Under the pieces are notes generated by a model that searched no databases, was not told the DNA's origin, and worked only from the letters and a program-made list of their open reading frames with translations. The position numbers and the translations under genes are program-made. This document shows positions 21,805 to 34,440 of a stretch of 64,000 nucleotides of DNA, piece after piece (position 1 is the first letter of the stretch; each line of letters opens with the position of its first letter). The DNA is taken from positions 47,444,464-47,508,463 of the forward strand of contig JAPXFY010000013.1 of NCBI GenBank assembly GCA_030674185.1. The letters are read 5' to 3'. The stretch is from Monoplex corrugatus (lineage: Eukaryota > Mollusca > Gastropoda > Littorinimorpha > Ranellidae).

Positions 21805-23123
21805 CTGTTGAAAAAGTTGACAGTTCAATTTTTACAGAATTCTTTCAACTATTTAGGTAGACTTCCTGGATTAGCAGAAAATATTCATTTCACCCTCAAA
21901 ATAACAGAATGTAGTATGAACTGCAACTAAATAACCAACATAAAATTACATAATTTTCTTGCCATCTCCAAGCATACTTCCTCACTGAGCAAAAATAAAC
22001 CACAGGTCATATTTGTACCCAAGCAAAAATAAAAGGCAGATCTTATCATGCCATAACCTGAATATATTGTATAATTCAAGATGCAACTGTGCCAAAGAAG
22101 AGGTACAATTCATGATATGATTGTGCCAAAGAAGAACCACTATTATATTAGATATCAGTGATACTATTACTTGAATCTGTTAAAATTTGACAGTATGTCA
22201 TGCACATCTAGATGTTTCCACAACTATTCATTAAATTTTGCAAGTTATGTTTTCTATGTCCCGAATATGGTCTAGATGAATATTCTTTCCTACAACAAAA
22301 AACATTACCAATCGTTCAAAAATAATTGCTGCGATCAACGACTGAACTGCTCATAAAAAACAACTGCTGCAAAAACAAAAGGTGGATAGTGGCACACTAA
22401 CTAATAGAAAACAAAGAAGAAGACAACACACAGAGGTTAATCTGACATCCCTTCAATTAAGATGATGGCCAGATAATGAATGGCTTACAGCCAGGACTGC
22501 TGATAGGATGATTGAAGGTGTGAGGCCTAGAGGCATATCACACAAATTTAACCAGACAGAGGGAGCTGCTGGCTAGGTAGCACTCAGTCCAATTCAGTCT
22601 CGCATGATGTTAAATCATTGATCACAGCATCATTAAATCTGTCACATATTCCGTGGCAGTTCATGCACTGATCTCACAGTGATCTCAATTTTTGCTTCAT
22701 CTTCTGCTACCATGCTTGAGGTAAATTCAAAGTGGGTCTTTGATATCAGTGGTTCATGGGAGCTTCTTCTGAAGGATCACAGAGATGATCTCTCTTCCAG
22801 AGATCTCTCACTTGGTCTAGTTCTGAGACAGCAATCACTGTCATTAAATGGGGTTTTGTAGGCAGAGTACTTAGTAAGCTGGAGCAGAAACAGGCACTGT
22901 TAATTACTGAAGTGACCTGGCAGCTGTGCAGGTCTCCTCTGGTGGGTTGCCACAAGGAGACTTGACACTGCTGACTCTCATGGACTTCCTAGCACTGGTA
23001 TTTTGAATGAAAGAACTTGGGTTGGTGGTGTGCTGAGAAGCCATAATGAACAACATGGAATCATTGCCACTGAAATGTCACAAAAGATAGAGCAGGAGAA
23101 AAAACATTCACACAGTCACTGAC
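21805..23123 (-). other. CSNK1G: CSNK1G intron F-G
   Basis: A 1319-bp intron. No repeat of note or other gene is seen. Confidence 0.85.
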
Positions 23124-23294
23124 CTGGAAAGTTCTCGCAAAGTACTTCGATGGGTGTTGCTCTCTTTGTGTCCCCGATTTTCTGATACCTCTCCTTCAGT
23201 GTGTCTGCCTTGAGGCCCTGCCATGGCAGACTTCCCCGCAGGAAGTACATAAACATGTGACCCAGGGCTTCAAGATCGTCTCGTCTACTTTGCT
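23124..23294 (-). CDS. CSNK1G: Casein kinase I gamma, exon F
   Basis: This 171-bp exon has the acceptor TTACCAG and the donor GTCAGT. It encodes (E)[40 protein letters not shown] and [16 protein letters not shown]. The block is nearly identical to vertebrate CK1 gamma and includes the gamma-type [19 protein letters not shown] stretch that separates gamma from alpha and delta/epsilon isoforms. Split Glu codons occur at both ends, in phase with exons E and G. Confidence 0.96.
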
Positions 23295-23789
23295 CTGGTA
23301 AAAATATACATAGCATAAATTCAGTAACAGCATATATATGAAACTGAACATAAATCAGAATGTATTAATAACAGCATATATAAAACTGAAATTACATCAG
23401 ATTGCAAATAACACAAATGAAACAGAAATTAAATACTCTGATTGACAGCGCCGATGTCAATGAACTGATAACAAACACCAAAAAGAAATCAAATTTAAAT
23501 AAAAACAAGCAAAAAAAGAAACCCTGCAAGTCCAACCTGCAAAAACAGATGTCAATGTTTGATTGCAAAAGTTCACTCTGCTCTGAGAATAACTATCCTG
23601 TAGTCTTTGCTTTGACTGCAAACATCCATTTTGAGAAAAACTAATTTGAAGTCTATATTTAAAATCTCTGGACTGCTACAACCTGTCCACTCCCTGATGT
23701 TTCCCAGGTAGTTTTTGCTCCTAGTCTTCCCCTTCCTCTTTTACCCTCAACTTATCCCTGGATGACATCTTTCATAAGAGGGCATTTTT

Positions 23790-24830
23790 TGTTTCTATGC
23801 ACATAGCCAAAGGTCTTTTTTTTTCTTAAGGAAGACCTGTACAAGTTCTCTCCGGGTTTTCAGCTCATCATGTATGCTCTTGTCGCTTCTCTTGTCTTTC
23901 CAGCTCACTCTTAAGAGTTGTCTACAGAACCACATTTCTGCTGAATCTATTGTCTTTATGTCTTTTTGAGAGTCCATCCTTTGGCTCTGTTACGTCATGA
24001 TGGTCCCAAACAGACATCTCATTATTCCCATTTTTAGTTCTGTGTCTATCATTTTGTCTTTCCAGATGTTTGTGAGGTCTATCATCCATTTCTTTGCTTT
24101 GCCGGTTGTGGCGTTGATGTTGGTAGAACACTCTGCATCGGTGGATTTGATCAATCCTAAACATTTGAATTGAGCCACTTCTTCTGCTTTACCTTAACCT
24201 AAGTAGATGGTTTTGGCTGGATAAGAGCCAATATGTAAAATTTTGGTTTTCTTGGCATTCAGTTGAAAGTTTTTCTCTTCCATTACCTTATTCATGACAT
24301 TTATTATGGATGATGCCTTCTCTTTGCACAAAGTGCTGTCTCATCAGCGTACCTGAGGTCTGAGATTTTTCTGCCTCCCACTTTTAAGCAGTATTCTTCC
24401 AAGTTGGAATTCCTCATAACCTGTTCCGTATACGTATTGAACAAATGTGGTGACAGGAAATCCTTGGGGCACACTTTTCTTGATGTTAAATGGTTCAGTA
24501 TGTTTGTCGTTCCATCTGATTCTGACACCAATTTTTGTAGAGAGATTTTATGACAGCAACAAGGTGTGCTGGAAAGCCCATTGTTTGATGGCTGACACTG
24601 TCAAAAGTCTTGCTGAAGTCAATGAAAATGATGTACCTCTCCTTATGAGTCTCTCTATCCATGGGTACCTGTAGGGTGCAAAGCATGTCTCTGTTCCTCT
24701 TCCAGGTCTAAAACCTGCTTGTTCTTCCGCTAGCTCAGCTCCAATCTCTGCCTCAAGTCTGTTTAAAATAATGTGTAACAGCACTTTACTTATATCATAC
24801 CCAGACAAACAGTCTGACCTGGCAACATCT
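23790..24830 (-). pseudogene. Decayed RTE/BovB-like LINE reverse transcriptase
   Basis: Broken minus-strand frames show, in order, NRLEAEIGAELAEEQAGFRP (24.75 kb), YIIFIDFSKTFDSVSH (24.64 kb), the remnant active site ISDLRYADETALCA with YADE for YADD (24.35 kb), and the RTE-type C-terminal pieces FKCLGLIKSTDAECSTNIN and AEMWFCRQLLRVSWKDKRSD (23.9-24.2 kb). Several frameshifts separate them, and one catalytic Asp is lost. It is an old insertion in a CSNK1G intron, in sense orientation. Confidence 0.85.
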
Positions 24831-24949
24831 GTCTCTCAGCCAAAACTGAAACTAAAGCCAAGTTACAGAACACTGTTGCAAAATGAAGAGTGAAATGGAC
24901 TACTGACTGGTCAGCTCAAACCCCAATCAGTCAAAAGATTTGTGAGATT

Positions 24950-25215
24950 TTTCGGCCTTGACTAGCTCCTACACACCGATGAGTATGCTTGTTCGTTGTT
25001 AAGACTGGGGCCACACAGTCACGTCTCATTCTCTTTAAAATACATCATTAAGAATATTGTTCAAGTTTCCTGAGCAACACTGCTGGTGTCTGTATCATTT
25101 GGGCCTGGTTGACACCACAGTATACATCATCATTATAAAAGCAAGTGTAAAGTACAGCCCTGTCACTAGACTCAATCTGAAATGAAATTCCAGAGCATCA
25201 TCACTATCAATCCCT
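24950..25215 (+). repeat. Dispersed SINE-like repeat, copy 1
   Basis: Shares blocks with 38570-38850: GACTGGGGCCACACAG, GTCTCATTC, then CTGGTTGACACCA. Order and spacing are similar in both places. The family is not recognised. Confidence 0.45.
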
Positions 25216-25568
25216 TCTCATCCATTATAGCATTGTAGAAAAATTACCCCAGATATTGTGGCCCTTGATGTCATGCTCTCATGATGACTTCACTTTCAGT
25301 GGGCTTCGAGATGTGTTGCAAATCCAAGATAAGCAGCATAGGAGTAATGATACAGGACAATTGCAGAAAGGTTGGCAGCAAAAATCAAAACAACACAAAA
25401 GATATAGAAAATTACATACACCACTTGAAAATGGTATACACACTAGATATATCACCTGACTGAATAAACATATCTAACTCAAAATCCTTCCACATGTGTT
25501 GCTGGTCATATGCTACGAAGTGTAAAAATATTACAATACACTTTCAAAAAATTTTCAACACAACTCAC

Positions 25569-25803
25569 CTTTCCCTAAATGTGTGTTGATGCTCATGTAC
25601 CGTGCAGTGCCTGTGAGACTCTTGTGTTCCCGGTATGGTATGTGTTTGTGAGTTTCAGGGTCGATATATTCTTTGGCCAGCCCAAAGTCAATGACATGGA
25701 TGATATGGGGCTTTTTGGCTGATTGTCGTCCGATAAGGAAATTCTCTGGCTTCACATCTCGGTAGATGAGGTGCTTGGAGTGAACGTATTCCATCCGCGT
25801 CAA
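25569..25803 (-). CDS. CSNK1G: Casein kinase I gamma, exon E (catalytic loop and DFG)
   Basis: This 235-bp exon is flanked by TTGTTTCAG and GTGAGT. It encodes [20 protein letters not shown] and NFLIGRQ, the catalytic loop with Asp of YRD. Next come [11 protein letters not shown] with the Mg-binding DFG, then [20 protein letters not shown] and THLGK. SIN in place of APE is the CK1 family signature. All catalytic residues visible are intact. Confidence 0.97.
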
Positions 25804-26194
25804 CTGAAACAACCCAAGAGGATGAAAGGCTCATTACGATAAATAAACTACAAAACACTCATGACTGCAAGAAAGTTCAAAACTGCAGTCAAAACATTAA
25901 CAAACAATATGCATACATGTAAGCACACACATGCGCATTTGCCCTTACACACATACATACACATCATCATCTTCCCAAAACATAACACACCAAAATACTA
26001 ACAGTAATAACGTTTTGTTTGTTCAATGTATGGGAGTTGCAAACTGCTGTGGATCAGACTTTTTAGAGGATGTATTTGCTTTGGCTTGCTTCCTTGTTTA
26101 TTATGAGCCCATTACATTTGTGAAAGTCTGTGCCCATGTATATCAAAACTAACATATCAAACTTATTACATCTACAAGCATATATCAAACATCT

Positions 26195-26378
26195 AGCCCA
26201 ACTTCCCCCATCCTATCCACCAAATGCAAACATAAACTCCCTTACCCTATCCACTAGCTTCCTGCAGGTAACTAGTGGATAGTGTAAGGAAATCAAAGGG
26301 GTTAAGTTTTTTTGTTCCGCGAGCATGATTGGAAATGCAGGGTGCTGGTGGACAGGATATGGGAGTCGAAAGGGTTAA
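26195..26378. mobile_element. Palindromic TTAA-type MITE (piggyBac-like ends), left end decayed
   Basis: The right end reads GGGAGTCGAAAGGGTTAA, matching the ends at 36356 and 49424. An inner palindrome is centred at 26264/26265 on CCTGCAGG, with arms ACCCTATCCACTAGCTTCCTG and its near reverse complement. The left terminal repeat is degraded. Confidence 0.7.
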
Positions 26379-26613
26379 TTGTTTTTCTGAAAGGACACAC
26401 ACACACACACACACAAACTGGCTCAGTCTTTTTCTTTCTTACACAATGACACAAAATTCATATCTTAGATACTTAGTATTTAAAAATTTCTTTAAAAAAC
26501 AAACAAAATGCAAGAAATACACAATTCATATCTAAGCTACTTACGACTTAAAAAACTCTTTCAAGGAAATAAAAAAAAATCTCTCTCAAGGACACAAAAT
26601 CCTTTCTCTTTTA

Positions 26614-26616
<3 letters not shown>

Positions 26617-26667
<51 letters not shown>
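26617..26667. repeat. (AC)n microsatellite
   Basis: About 25 uninterrupted AC units. Confidence 0.95.
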
Positions 26668-26669
<2 letters not shown>

Positions 26670-26782
26670 TTTCTCTTGCACATCTTATATCAACCTCCCC
26701 TTCTTTCTATTATTTCTCTCACTTCAACTTTCCCTCAACAATCAATGAAACATGACATTCTGCTCTAGATGACCACCACAAA

Positions 26783-27464
26783 TTAACTCTTTCACCGCCA
26801 AGTTTCCCCCAAAACGGCACTCCTCAGTGCCAAGTATATTTTGGGCATTGAATTTTGCAGCGCAGTGTGCATTTTTAAAAGCTTATATCGCAAAGACTAT
26901 TAGAGATTTTCACTTACTTTTTTTTTGCTGTGTAAAGGGCAGATGTTGTGTAAATTACATATGAATGCTTGCTTATGTTTATGTTCTTGATTGATTATTC
27001 CACAGATAATCTTATTATAAAGAAAAACAAACAATTGTTTTTCATACTTTTTATTAGTTGTACTACTGACTTTATTTCGTGAGTGGCGCACCAGGTATCA
27101 TTATAATGAATGAGGAAAAGCAATGGAAAATCTACACACAAAGTCAGCTGTCTGCTTATTCTACTCGGAGTGGTAGACAATGCGTGTCGATTTGCAGCCA
27201 TTTTGGAGAAAACGCTTCGGAGAAAACGTGACATAAATTCCGACAGTTAACAAAGCCACACCTCAGCCTTAGTACTGAAAAATTAGGTCGCTGGGTAAAG
27301 TTTAAAAATAGCACAGTCACCTGCATTCACCAGTGGAGCTGACGGAAGCTTTGTACCCACGTGAAAAGTTATCGTTTAGCATGACCCCTCCAAGTCGCAC
27401 AAATGTGACCATGGCGGTCATACAGGAAGTCGCTTGATTGCGACCATGGCGGGAAAAGAGTTAA
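26783..27464. mobile_element. TTAA-flanked element with 18-bp inverted ends (piggyBac-like MITE)
   Basis: The left end TTAACTCTTTCACCGCCA and the reverse complement of the right end, TTAACTCTTTTCCCGCCA, match at 16 of 18 positions. TTAA at both ends and a pyrimidine-rich CYCTTT start fit piggyBac-type elements, which duplicate TTAA. No transposase ORF is present inside. GACCATGGCGG also occurs twice near the right end. Confidence 0.65.
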
Positions 27465-27924
27465 TAAGCAAAAAAAAGGTCCAGCCATTCTAACAATCTC
27501 GCTTTTTCTTTAAAATCAGCACTAAAAATCCACATTTTGTACTTCTTAAGGTCATTGTGACCTTGAAGAAGCTTCCACTCAGATTAAAACCTGAGCAGAT
27601 CTAGGGCAATGGTAAGACCAGATTTTGAATGCAGTATGATGCTCCCGAGAAAGCGCTATTCATACACTTTCCTCAAATAGGCACTATTTTGGTCTGTGTG
27701 ACCTTGACCTTGGCGTTACACCCACTAAACTTATATTTTCGACACTACACAATCTATAGTTTTTATCCAAATCTGGTAAACAACCATCCAGAAAATAAGA
27801 AAATCTTGCTATCACTTTTTTGTCAAAGACAGGCAGACATCTCCCTCAGTCAATATGAAACAATCTCCGTTTTTCGGTTTTGATTGGAAAAAAAAGGGGG
27901 GATGGGGAGGCTAAGCAAACTTAC

Positions 27925-28073
27925 CAGTTGCACAGCAATCATGAGAACAGTCTTGAGAGAGAATTTGCGTTCACAGAGATCAAACAGGTCCTCGAGACTG
28001 GGGCCCAGCAGTTCCAGAACCAGAGCATTGTACTTCCCGCACGGCCCGAAATAGTACACCTGTGGTATGCCCT
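27925..28073 (-). CDS. CSNK1G: Casein kinase I gamma, exon D
   Basis: This 149-bp exon has the acceptor TATGTTGCAG and the donor GTAAGT. It encodes (E)[40 protein letters not shown] and TVLMIAVQL, the hinge and alpha-D/E region. It is nearly identical to vertebrate CK1 gamma. It is preceded by the largest intron of the gene. Confidence 0.97.
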
Positions 28074-28618
28074 CTGCAACATATAATGATGACGAAAATG
28101 ACAAATCTGACAATAATTTACTATAAATGAAACAAATGAATTCAGACAAAAGAAGAGGAGGTACGAATAAGGTGAACAACCCCCCCCCAAAAAAATAAAA
28201 CAACAACCAAAAAACAAAAACAAAACAGACAACAACAACAAAATCAGTCAATTAATCAACCAACCAAAAAAAAAAAAAAAAAGCAAAAAAAAACTGACCA
28301 ACATGGATCATTTCTCCTTCCTCCAATTGTCACAGGCAGATAACATGTAAAAATTATCTCATGACCAGTAGGTTGATAAGAATAAGAGCAACAAAAGCAG
28401 TAACAACACTCTTCTATGTTGCTACTTTACCTTTCTCAGGTCAGCTACACATTCACAGGTTTGATCAAGTCTGGTGAGTCTACAGACCTTGTTCAAGAAG
28501 AACAAAACAAAAACACTGTTTTGATTTACTTAACCAGTTATGACTTTAAAACCTGCTAAACAAACATACATATGTGCATGCATGCACACATATGCATGCA
28601 CGCACATACATGCATGAT

Positions 28619-28796
28619 TGCACGCGCGCGCGCGCACGCACACGCACACACCACACACAAAAACACACACAATAGAACATACCTCTGAATACAATCTGGA
28701 CTGTTCAAGCATACGCAGATTTACACAGACACACACACACACAGACACACACACACGTGCATGCGCACACCGACACACAATGACACACACACACAA
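28619..28796. repeat. Mixed CG/CA repeat cluster
   Basis: A CGCGCGCG run at 28623-28634 is followed by CACACA blocks in two groups. Potentially Z-DNA forming. Confidence 0.8.
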
Positions 28797-31715
28797 CTAA
28801 ATAAATGAATAAATTTCATTAAAAAATCTTTTTAATCTACACACAGGAAAACATTAAATATGTAAGCTTAACAAACAAATAAAACAATAATAACAATGAT
28901 AATGTTTTTATAAAAACCTGTCACACTCTCTCCATATGATATATCTTTTTTTTTTTAGACAATCCATTATACTAGGTGACTGTCTCTGAAGTTGTACCCT
29001 CAACATAAGTAAATAAAGCCCTTAATAATACTATCATGCACACTGGAACCATACAATCATCTGAAAACTTCTCTCATGCATACTGAAACCACTCATCCCC
29101 TGAAAACTTCTCTACCATACATAACAGGATCTCCATCCCCCTCCCTATCCTCCCCAAGCAACCTCCTCCCACCAAGTTTGTAAAACAGTGAAGTGCAAGA
29201 AAATGCACTCAAGCCTGGCAAGTGTCATTCACCCCACCACCACCAGAACAGATAACCTGCCCTACTGTCGTTTGTTGGCTACCCATTGTCTGTTCACACT
29301 GCACAAACCACAAAAATTTCAGGTGGAGATGGTATTCAGGACAAAAACATGTACTGTCAGACATGACTATGTCCTGAACTCTGTCAGTGTTTACCTGATC
29401 ATTTGCTGCTTTTGGCATTCTTATGCGTTGCTCCTCAGGAAAGCCTCAACTCCCAAATGACTTTCACTGAACCATTTCGCACCTGTTGAATAGGAAGGTG
29501 CATCCTCTCTGTGCACCTTCACCAATTCATCAAAGGTCTATAAACTCTATTACTCTGGCTTTTTTCTGGCAAAATGACATGATGGCACTACATACTGAGT
29601 TATCCTTTTTTCCTTCCAGAAATTGGGGGTATAACTATAACGTAATAAAACCTTATGATATCATATCAAACATTACGCCAATGCTCATATTTTTATGCAG
29701 CCTTTCGAGATGCACATACATATGTGTGCCAAATTTCTTTCTTGTAATTGAAATTCTTGGTGAGGCTGAGGGCTTTGGGGACATCTCTAGTATAAATCAT
29801 TTGTGTTGGTGTGGTATTTAAGTTAACTTGTCTTTCTCTTCACTCCTTGTGTTCTAATATTAACTTACTGCGGACTTATTCTGAAACATAGAAAAACAGT
29901 GTATTACACAAGTGCTGGATTCTGAGTATACTTACAATAGCAAACTCTTTGAGTTTAAAAGCTATTAGTATCCATTATTTCTCAATCCAGCCCATGTTTG
30001 TCTTGTTATTTTGCTTTACCAGTCTTCTGACCTATACATGAATAGCACTTGACAGTCCTTCTTTGAAATGTTGTTCTAAGAATGTTGAGACACTGGAGGT
30101 GTACAGATACTGGAGGTGTACAGTGGAGGAAGTTCTTTGTTAAGTTTTCAAGGACACCAGTGACAAAGAGCCCAAAGATTCTGATCTTAACCTCTGTGAT
30201 GATTTTGAGGAAGAGATCAACAATGAATAGATTGGTAATAATATGTTGCGAGTGTTTGTTTACAAATGTACAACTTTTACTATGACCGTCACTTCGTTGG
30301 TATAGTGCCAGAAATTATTACTAACCCCAAGCTTAATTATATCCCCTTTCAATGGTCCCTTTTAGCCTCTGGCAGCAGCGTACTGAATAACTGAAGTAAT
30401 TCAGCAAAATTAAATTAAAGTCACTGACTGACAGCCAGGCCTGTTAAATGAAATACAATCTGAACCAAAACACCAAAGTCAGTTCTCCTACCACAAAGCT
30501 AGGCAGGAAATAGGGGGAGGTAAAGACCTTTGAGGCAGGTGCTTACACAGCTGAAAAGGAGAAACAGTTCATCATCAGAGGTGGAGGGGCAGGAAATGAG
30601 ATGGAAAGGGGAGGGAGAGTAAGGGAGATGGAGTAATTTTTGACTGTCTGAGAAAGATGTTTCATCTAATCTTTATGGATGTGTTAATTTAATCGTGTAG
30701 TCCAATGTCAATTTTCTCATATTTTTGATAGATAAAGTTGTCCTCATCTTTAAACTCAGCGAGGCAGACAGAGCAAGAGAGAGCACAGGACATACAGAGA
30801 GGGAAGGAGAAAAGTCTAAGGTGGGATGGTGAAAGGTCTAAACAGAGGAAACTGGGACAGAGGGAGGGAGGATGTTGGGAGGGAGACGGTGAGATTCAAA
30901 GAGTGTCTTCCGATATCTTTTTTCTTTCCCAATTTCTTCGTCACCTCAGTGGCACTGATCCCATATTTCAGCTCCTCCAACATACCGTGAACTCCAAGTT
31001 CATACAGTTGCCAGTGTCAGAAGGCCCCGGGAGCAAGAGATGTCAAACTGTCACATGGCCACCCACCAAAGATGACCATCCACTACTGATGGGTCGCTTC
31101 AATGGAGCTCAATAGTGCCTGTTCTGACTAAACTTACTAAGGATACTTACTACCTAATAAGCCTGCTACTACCAACAGCAATTACTCAGTCGCTAAGCTA
31201 GACCAAGTGAGAAACCCCCTTGGTAACTATGACTGCAGCTGAAAATCCCAACTTGACTTTAACTGGGGCATGAATGCCGTAGTGGAAACTGAAACTGAGG
31301 TCACCACAAGTTCAGGGCTTGAACGGCTGCCAAATCTGGGACAATCTTCATGGCTATTGCTATGACGTCTGATGATCCATGATAATTCATGATAATGGGG
31401 ATGATTATCATGAGGCTATTGAGTCCCATTTAGGATGGAGATCTGCGTGACAATAATAATATCATGACAATGGGCGTGATGATCATGTTATGGAGTTTTA
31501 GCTGGGACTCATTGACCATTTCATAGGGCTGTACTCTATGCTTACATTCATAATAATTTTAATTAATAGTCCTGGATTCAGCCAGGCCAAAGAGATACAG
31601 ATACTGCAGAGCTGGTCATCCATAAAGTGGGTAAAATACCACTGCTCAACTGTGAGGCCCAAATACATATATTATCTATTTATTATTTTTCTTTTTTTTC
31701 TTTCTTTTTTTTTAG

Positions 31716-31830
31716 ATGGGGGGGGGGGGGGGGAGGACTGATGAGGACTGGAATCCACAACCTGCTAGCAAGTCAGTAGTCTGTTGTACAAATCGCTTTG
31801 CCACCGTGACTGGTTTCAAAGAGATTTCGG
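31716..31830. repeat. Poly-G plus SINE-like fragment
   Basis: An 18-base G run is followed by GACTGGAATCCACAACCTGC and CAGTAGTCTGTTGTACAAAT, resembling the minus-strand tRNA-like heads seen elsewhere (tRNA-like box B complement GGAATCC). Low-grade similarity only. Confidence 0.3.
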
Positions 31831-32458
31831 GACAGACAGAGAAGGCAAACCACAGAGATTTGAGAGTGAAAACTGAGTAGGAAGAGGGTGGAGTGAGAGA
31901 GAGAGACAGAGAGAGAGATGGGGAAAGGGACAGAGAATGGAGAGGGAGTGGAATAAATGGAGAAAGTCTAGACAGAAGGCAGAGGTTGTTGGTTGTACGG
32001 AGGGTGGGAGGGTTGAATTCTTCTCTATACAGTGAAGTAGACCTGAAGCTGATTAGCGACCACTCATCCATATAGCTAACCCTTCAAAGCCCTGTAATCA
32101 GTTAGCCCTACTGCAGTCTACTGTTCTCACATAACAACGTATACCTGCACGCTCTGTGCAAGTACATGTATACTAGCACACACACTCACACAAACACACA
32201 CTCGTAATACACGAAGATTCTCCCTCCCCATTCTTCTCTTTCTTTCTCTTGTTTGTGTTGAACTGAAGGTGTACATGCACGCGCACGCGTGCGCCGCAAC
32301 ACACACACACACACAAATTTCACCTGTTTTCTCCTGCTCATAACTTAAGTCTAAAATCTCTCATGCAAGTATGCAAGTACACAGATACACACACCAAAAG
32401 TCTCTCTCTCTCTTTTACACAAACACACGAAAAGCATGCGCACTCGAGTGTATATATG

Positions 32459-32459
<1 letters not shown>

Positions 32460-32498
<39 letters not shown>

Positions 32499-32752
32499 CA
32501 GAGGACAGTGACAAGCCACTTGTGATGCAAGCAAGTGAACTATTCAACCAGAATCTTTGCCCTCTACAACCCTGCAAAGAATGCTTCACAGAAACTGTTT
32601 CACTTTATATCATTGTGGATCTGTGCATGAGTGTGTATGTGTGTAATCATGTGTGTAAATAGCGTTTTGCATGTGTGTCATTGCATGTTTGGTTTTGTGT
32701 GAAAATGTGAGCATGTATGGATGTGTGCGTGTTGTGTTGTTTGATGTGGGGT

Positions 32753-32851
<99 letters not shown>

Positions 32852-32877
32852 GTGTGTGTGTGTGTGTGTGTGTGCAT
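32460..32877. repeat. (AC)n and (GT)n microsatellite pair
   Basis: An AC run at 32460-32496 and a long interrupted GT run at 32755-32875. The two are opposite in orientation and about 260 bp apart. Confidence 0.9.
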
Positions 32878-33944
32878 GCGCGCACAAGCATGTGCGCACA
32901 TGCACATACATCCTGCATGCATAGAGACATTTTTCTTCGTGTTCTGATTCTTTTTTGTTGAAAGCACATATGAGCTTTAGTTTGCCTGCACTATGCAGGT
33001 GGTATGCTGGTGCACAGTCTGCATAATCTTAAATCTATCTATGGTAGGTGTGCAGGTAAGGGGTTTTCATATCTCCACGAGCCACCAGACTCTGACATGT
33101 CTTACATGATCTTCAACATGCCTACTTGATTGTTCGGCATACCTATACACACAAAAGGAACTTAGGCAGTAACATGTCTGCACACAAATTGGGAGATTGG
33201 AAAAAGCTCCACCCCTCACACACACCCATACCTCCCCCCTCTCCCCCATTCTAGACAGTAAGTACTGAAGAGGGATCAAGGGCAGGCCTTATTGAACCAG
33301 CTGGTGTGTAGGTGTTGTTCATTCTTTGTGCATAAGTGGGCTGTAGTATTTTGTTTTAACACAAACATTCAGATGGTACGATTTTCAACTTTTCACAGCA
33401 TCAGTCATACTAAATATACATAATGTGAAGATATGGTACTGTGAGACTGCAGAATGGATATGTCTGGAATTACGATTGGATGAACGATGGATGAACGGGA
33501 GGGGGAGGCGGCTGCAGAATGGCTACATCTGCAATTTGGGATGGTGGTGTGGGTAGTCAGGAGTAGATGACTACATTCCAGGATCAACATAAAGTTACGT
33601 CATGTCACATCAAGATCATATCTCAATGACAGTGCACTCATCATTTGTTCTCATTCTTCTCTGTCCAAGACTTGACAGCACTGTCTCTTTCACAGACTTT
33701 GTTGTCACTCTGTTTGCTTGACACAGTAAGGCCAAGTCCTGTGTTTATGCACTAAGCATTCTTTTTTTGTGTGTGTTCAAGACACAGGCTCTCTTTTTCA
33801 ATGTGAGCACTACTTTGAACGATGAGCATTTTTTTCATTCTGTTGTTACTTTTAGATTATATTAACATCCTAGTGTAGAGTTGCAATAAGGGAGTCTTGT
33901 ACTTGTAGTTGCTTGTGTCCTCTAAACAACCATTGTCTTCTTTC

Positions 33945-34440
33945 TTCCTATGTTTGAGCAATGACATTTTCTTTCCTCTTCCATGTTTGAGCAATGACCA
34001 TTTTCTTCTTATTTGTTCTATGTTTGAGCAGTGAGCATTTCCCTTTTATTTGTTCTGTGTTTGAGCGGTCAGCATTTCCTTTTTTGCTCTGATTGAGCAG
34101 TGAGCATTTCCTTCTCATTTGTTCTATTTGAGCAGTGAGCATTTCCTTCCTATTTCTTTTATATTTGAGAAATGAACATTTTCTTCTTCTTTCGTTTGCC
34201 CTTACATGCCTGGGGCACATCCTGCATTAAATATGGATGCTTTTTATTTCAAAGTTTGAATGAGGAGCATTTTCCACTTAATTCTTCTGTGCTTGAGCAA
34301 TAACTAATAAGCATTCTTCTCATGCCTTCTGTCTGAACAAGAAGCATTCTTCTTATTTCTTCTGTATCAGAGCAACAATATTTCTTCTTTGAGCAATAAA
34401 CATTCTTCTGATTTGCATTCATCTGCGTTTTAGTAACAAG
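33945..34440. repeat. Degenerate minisatellite, unit about 35-40 bp
   Basis: The phrase TTTGAGCAGTGAGCATTTCC with a T/C-rich spacer (CTTCTTATTTGTTCTATG) recurs at least eight times with drift. Minus-strand open frames rich in Lys, Arg and Gln are a by-product. Confidence 0.8.

Larger units (their letters stand above)
23295..25568 (-). other. CSNK1G: CSNK1G intron E-F
   Basis: A 2274-bp intron containing a decayed RTE-like LINE (about 23790-24830, same strand as the gene) and a dispersed SINE-like repeat (about 24950-25210). Confidence 0.85.
25804..27924 (-). other. CSNK1G: CSNK1G intron D-E
   Basis: A 2121-bp intron with a palindromic MITE (about 26195-26378), small AC microsatellites (26395-26416 and 26617-26667) and a 682-bp TTAA-flanked element (26783-27464). 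Confidence 0.85.
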
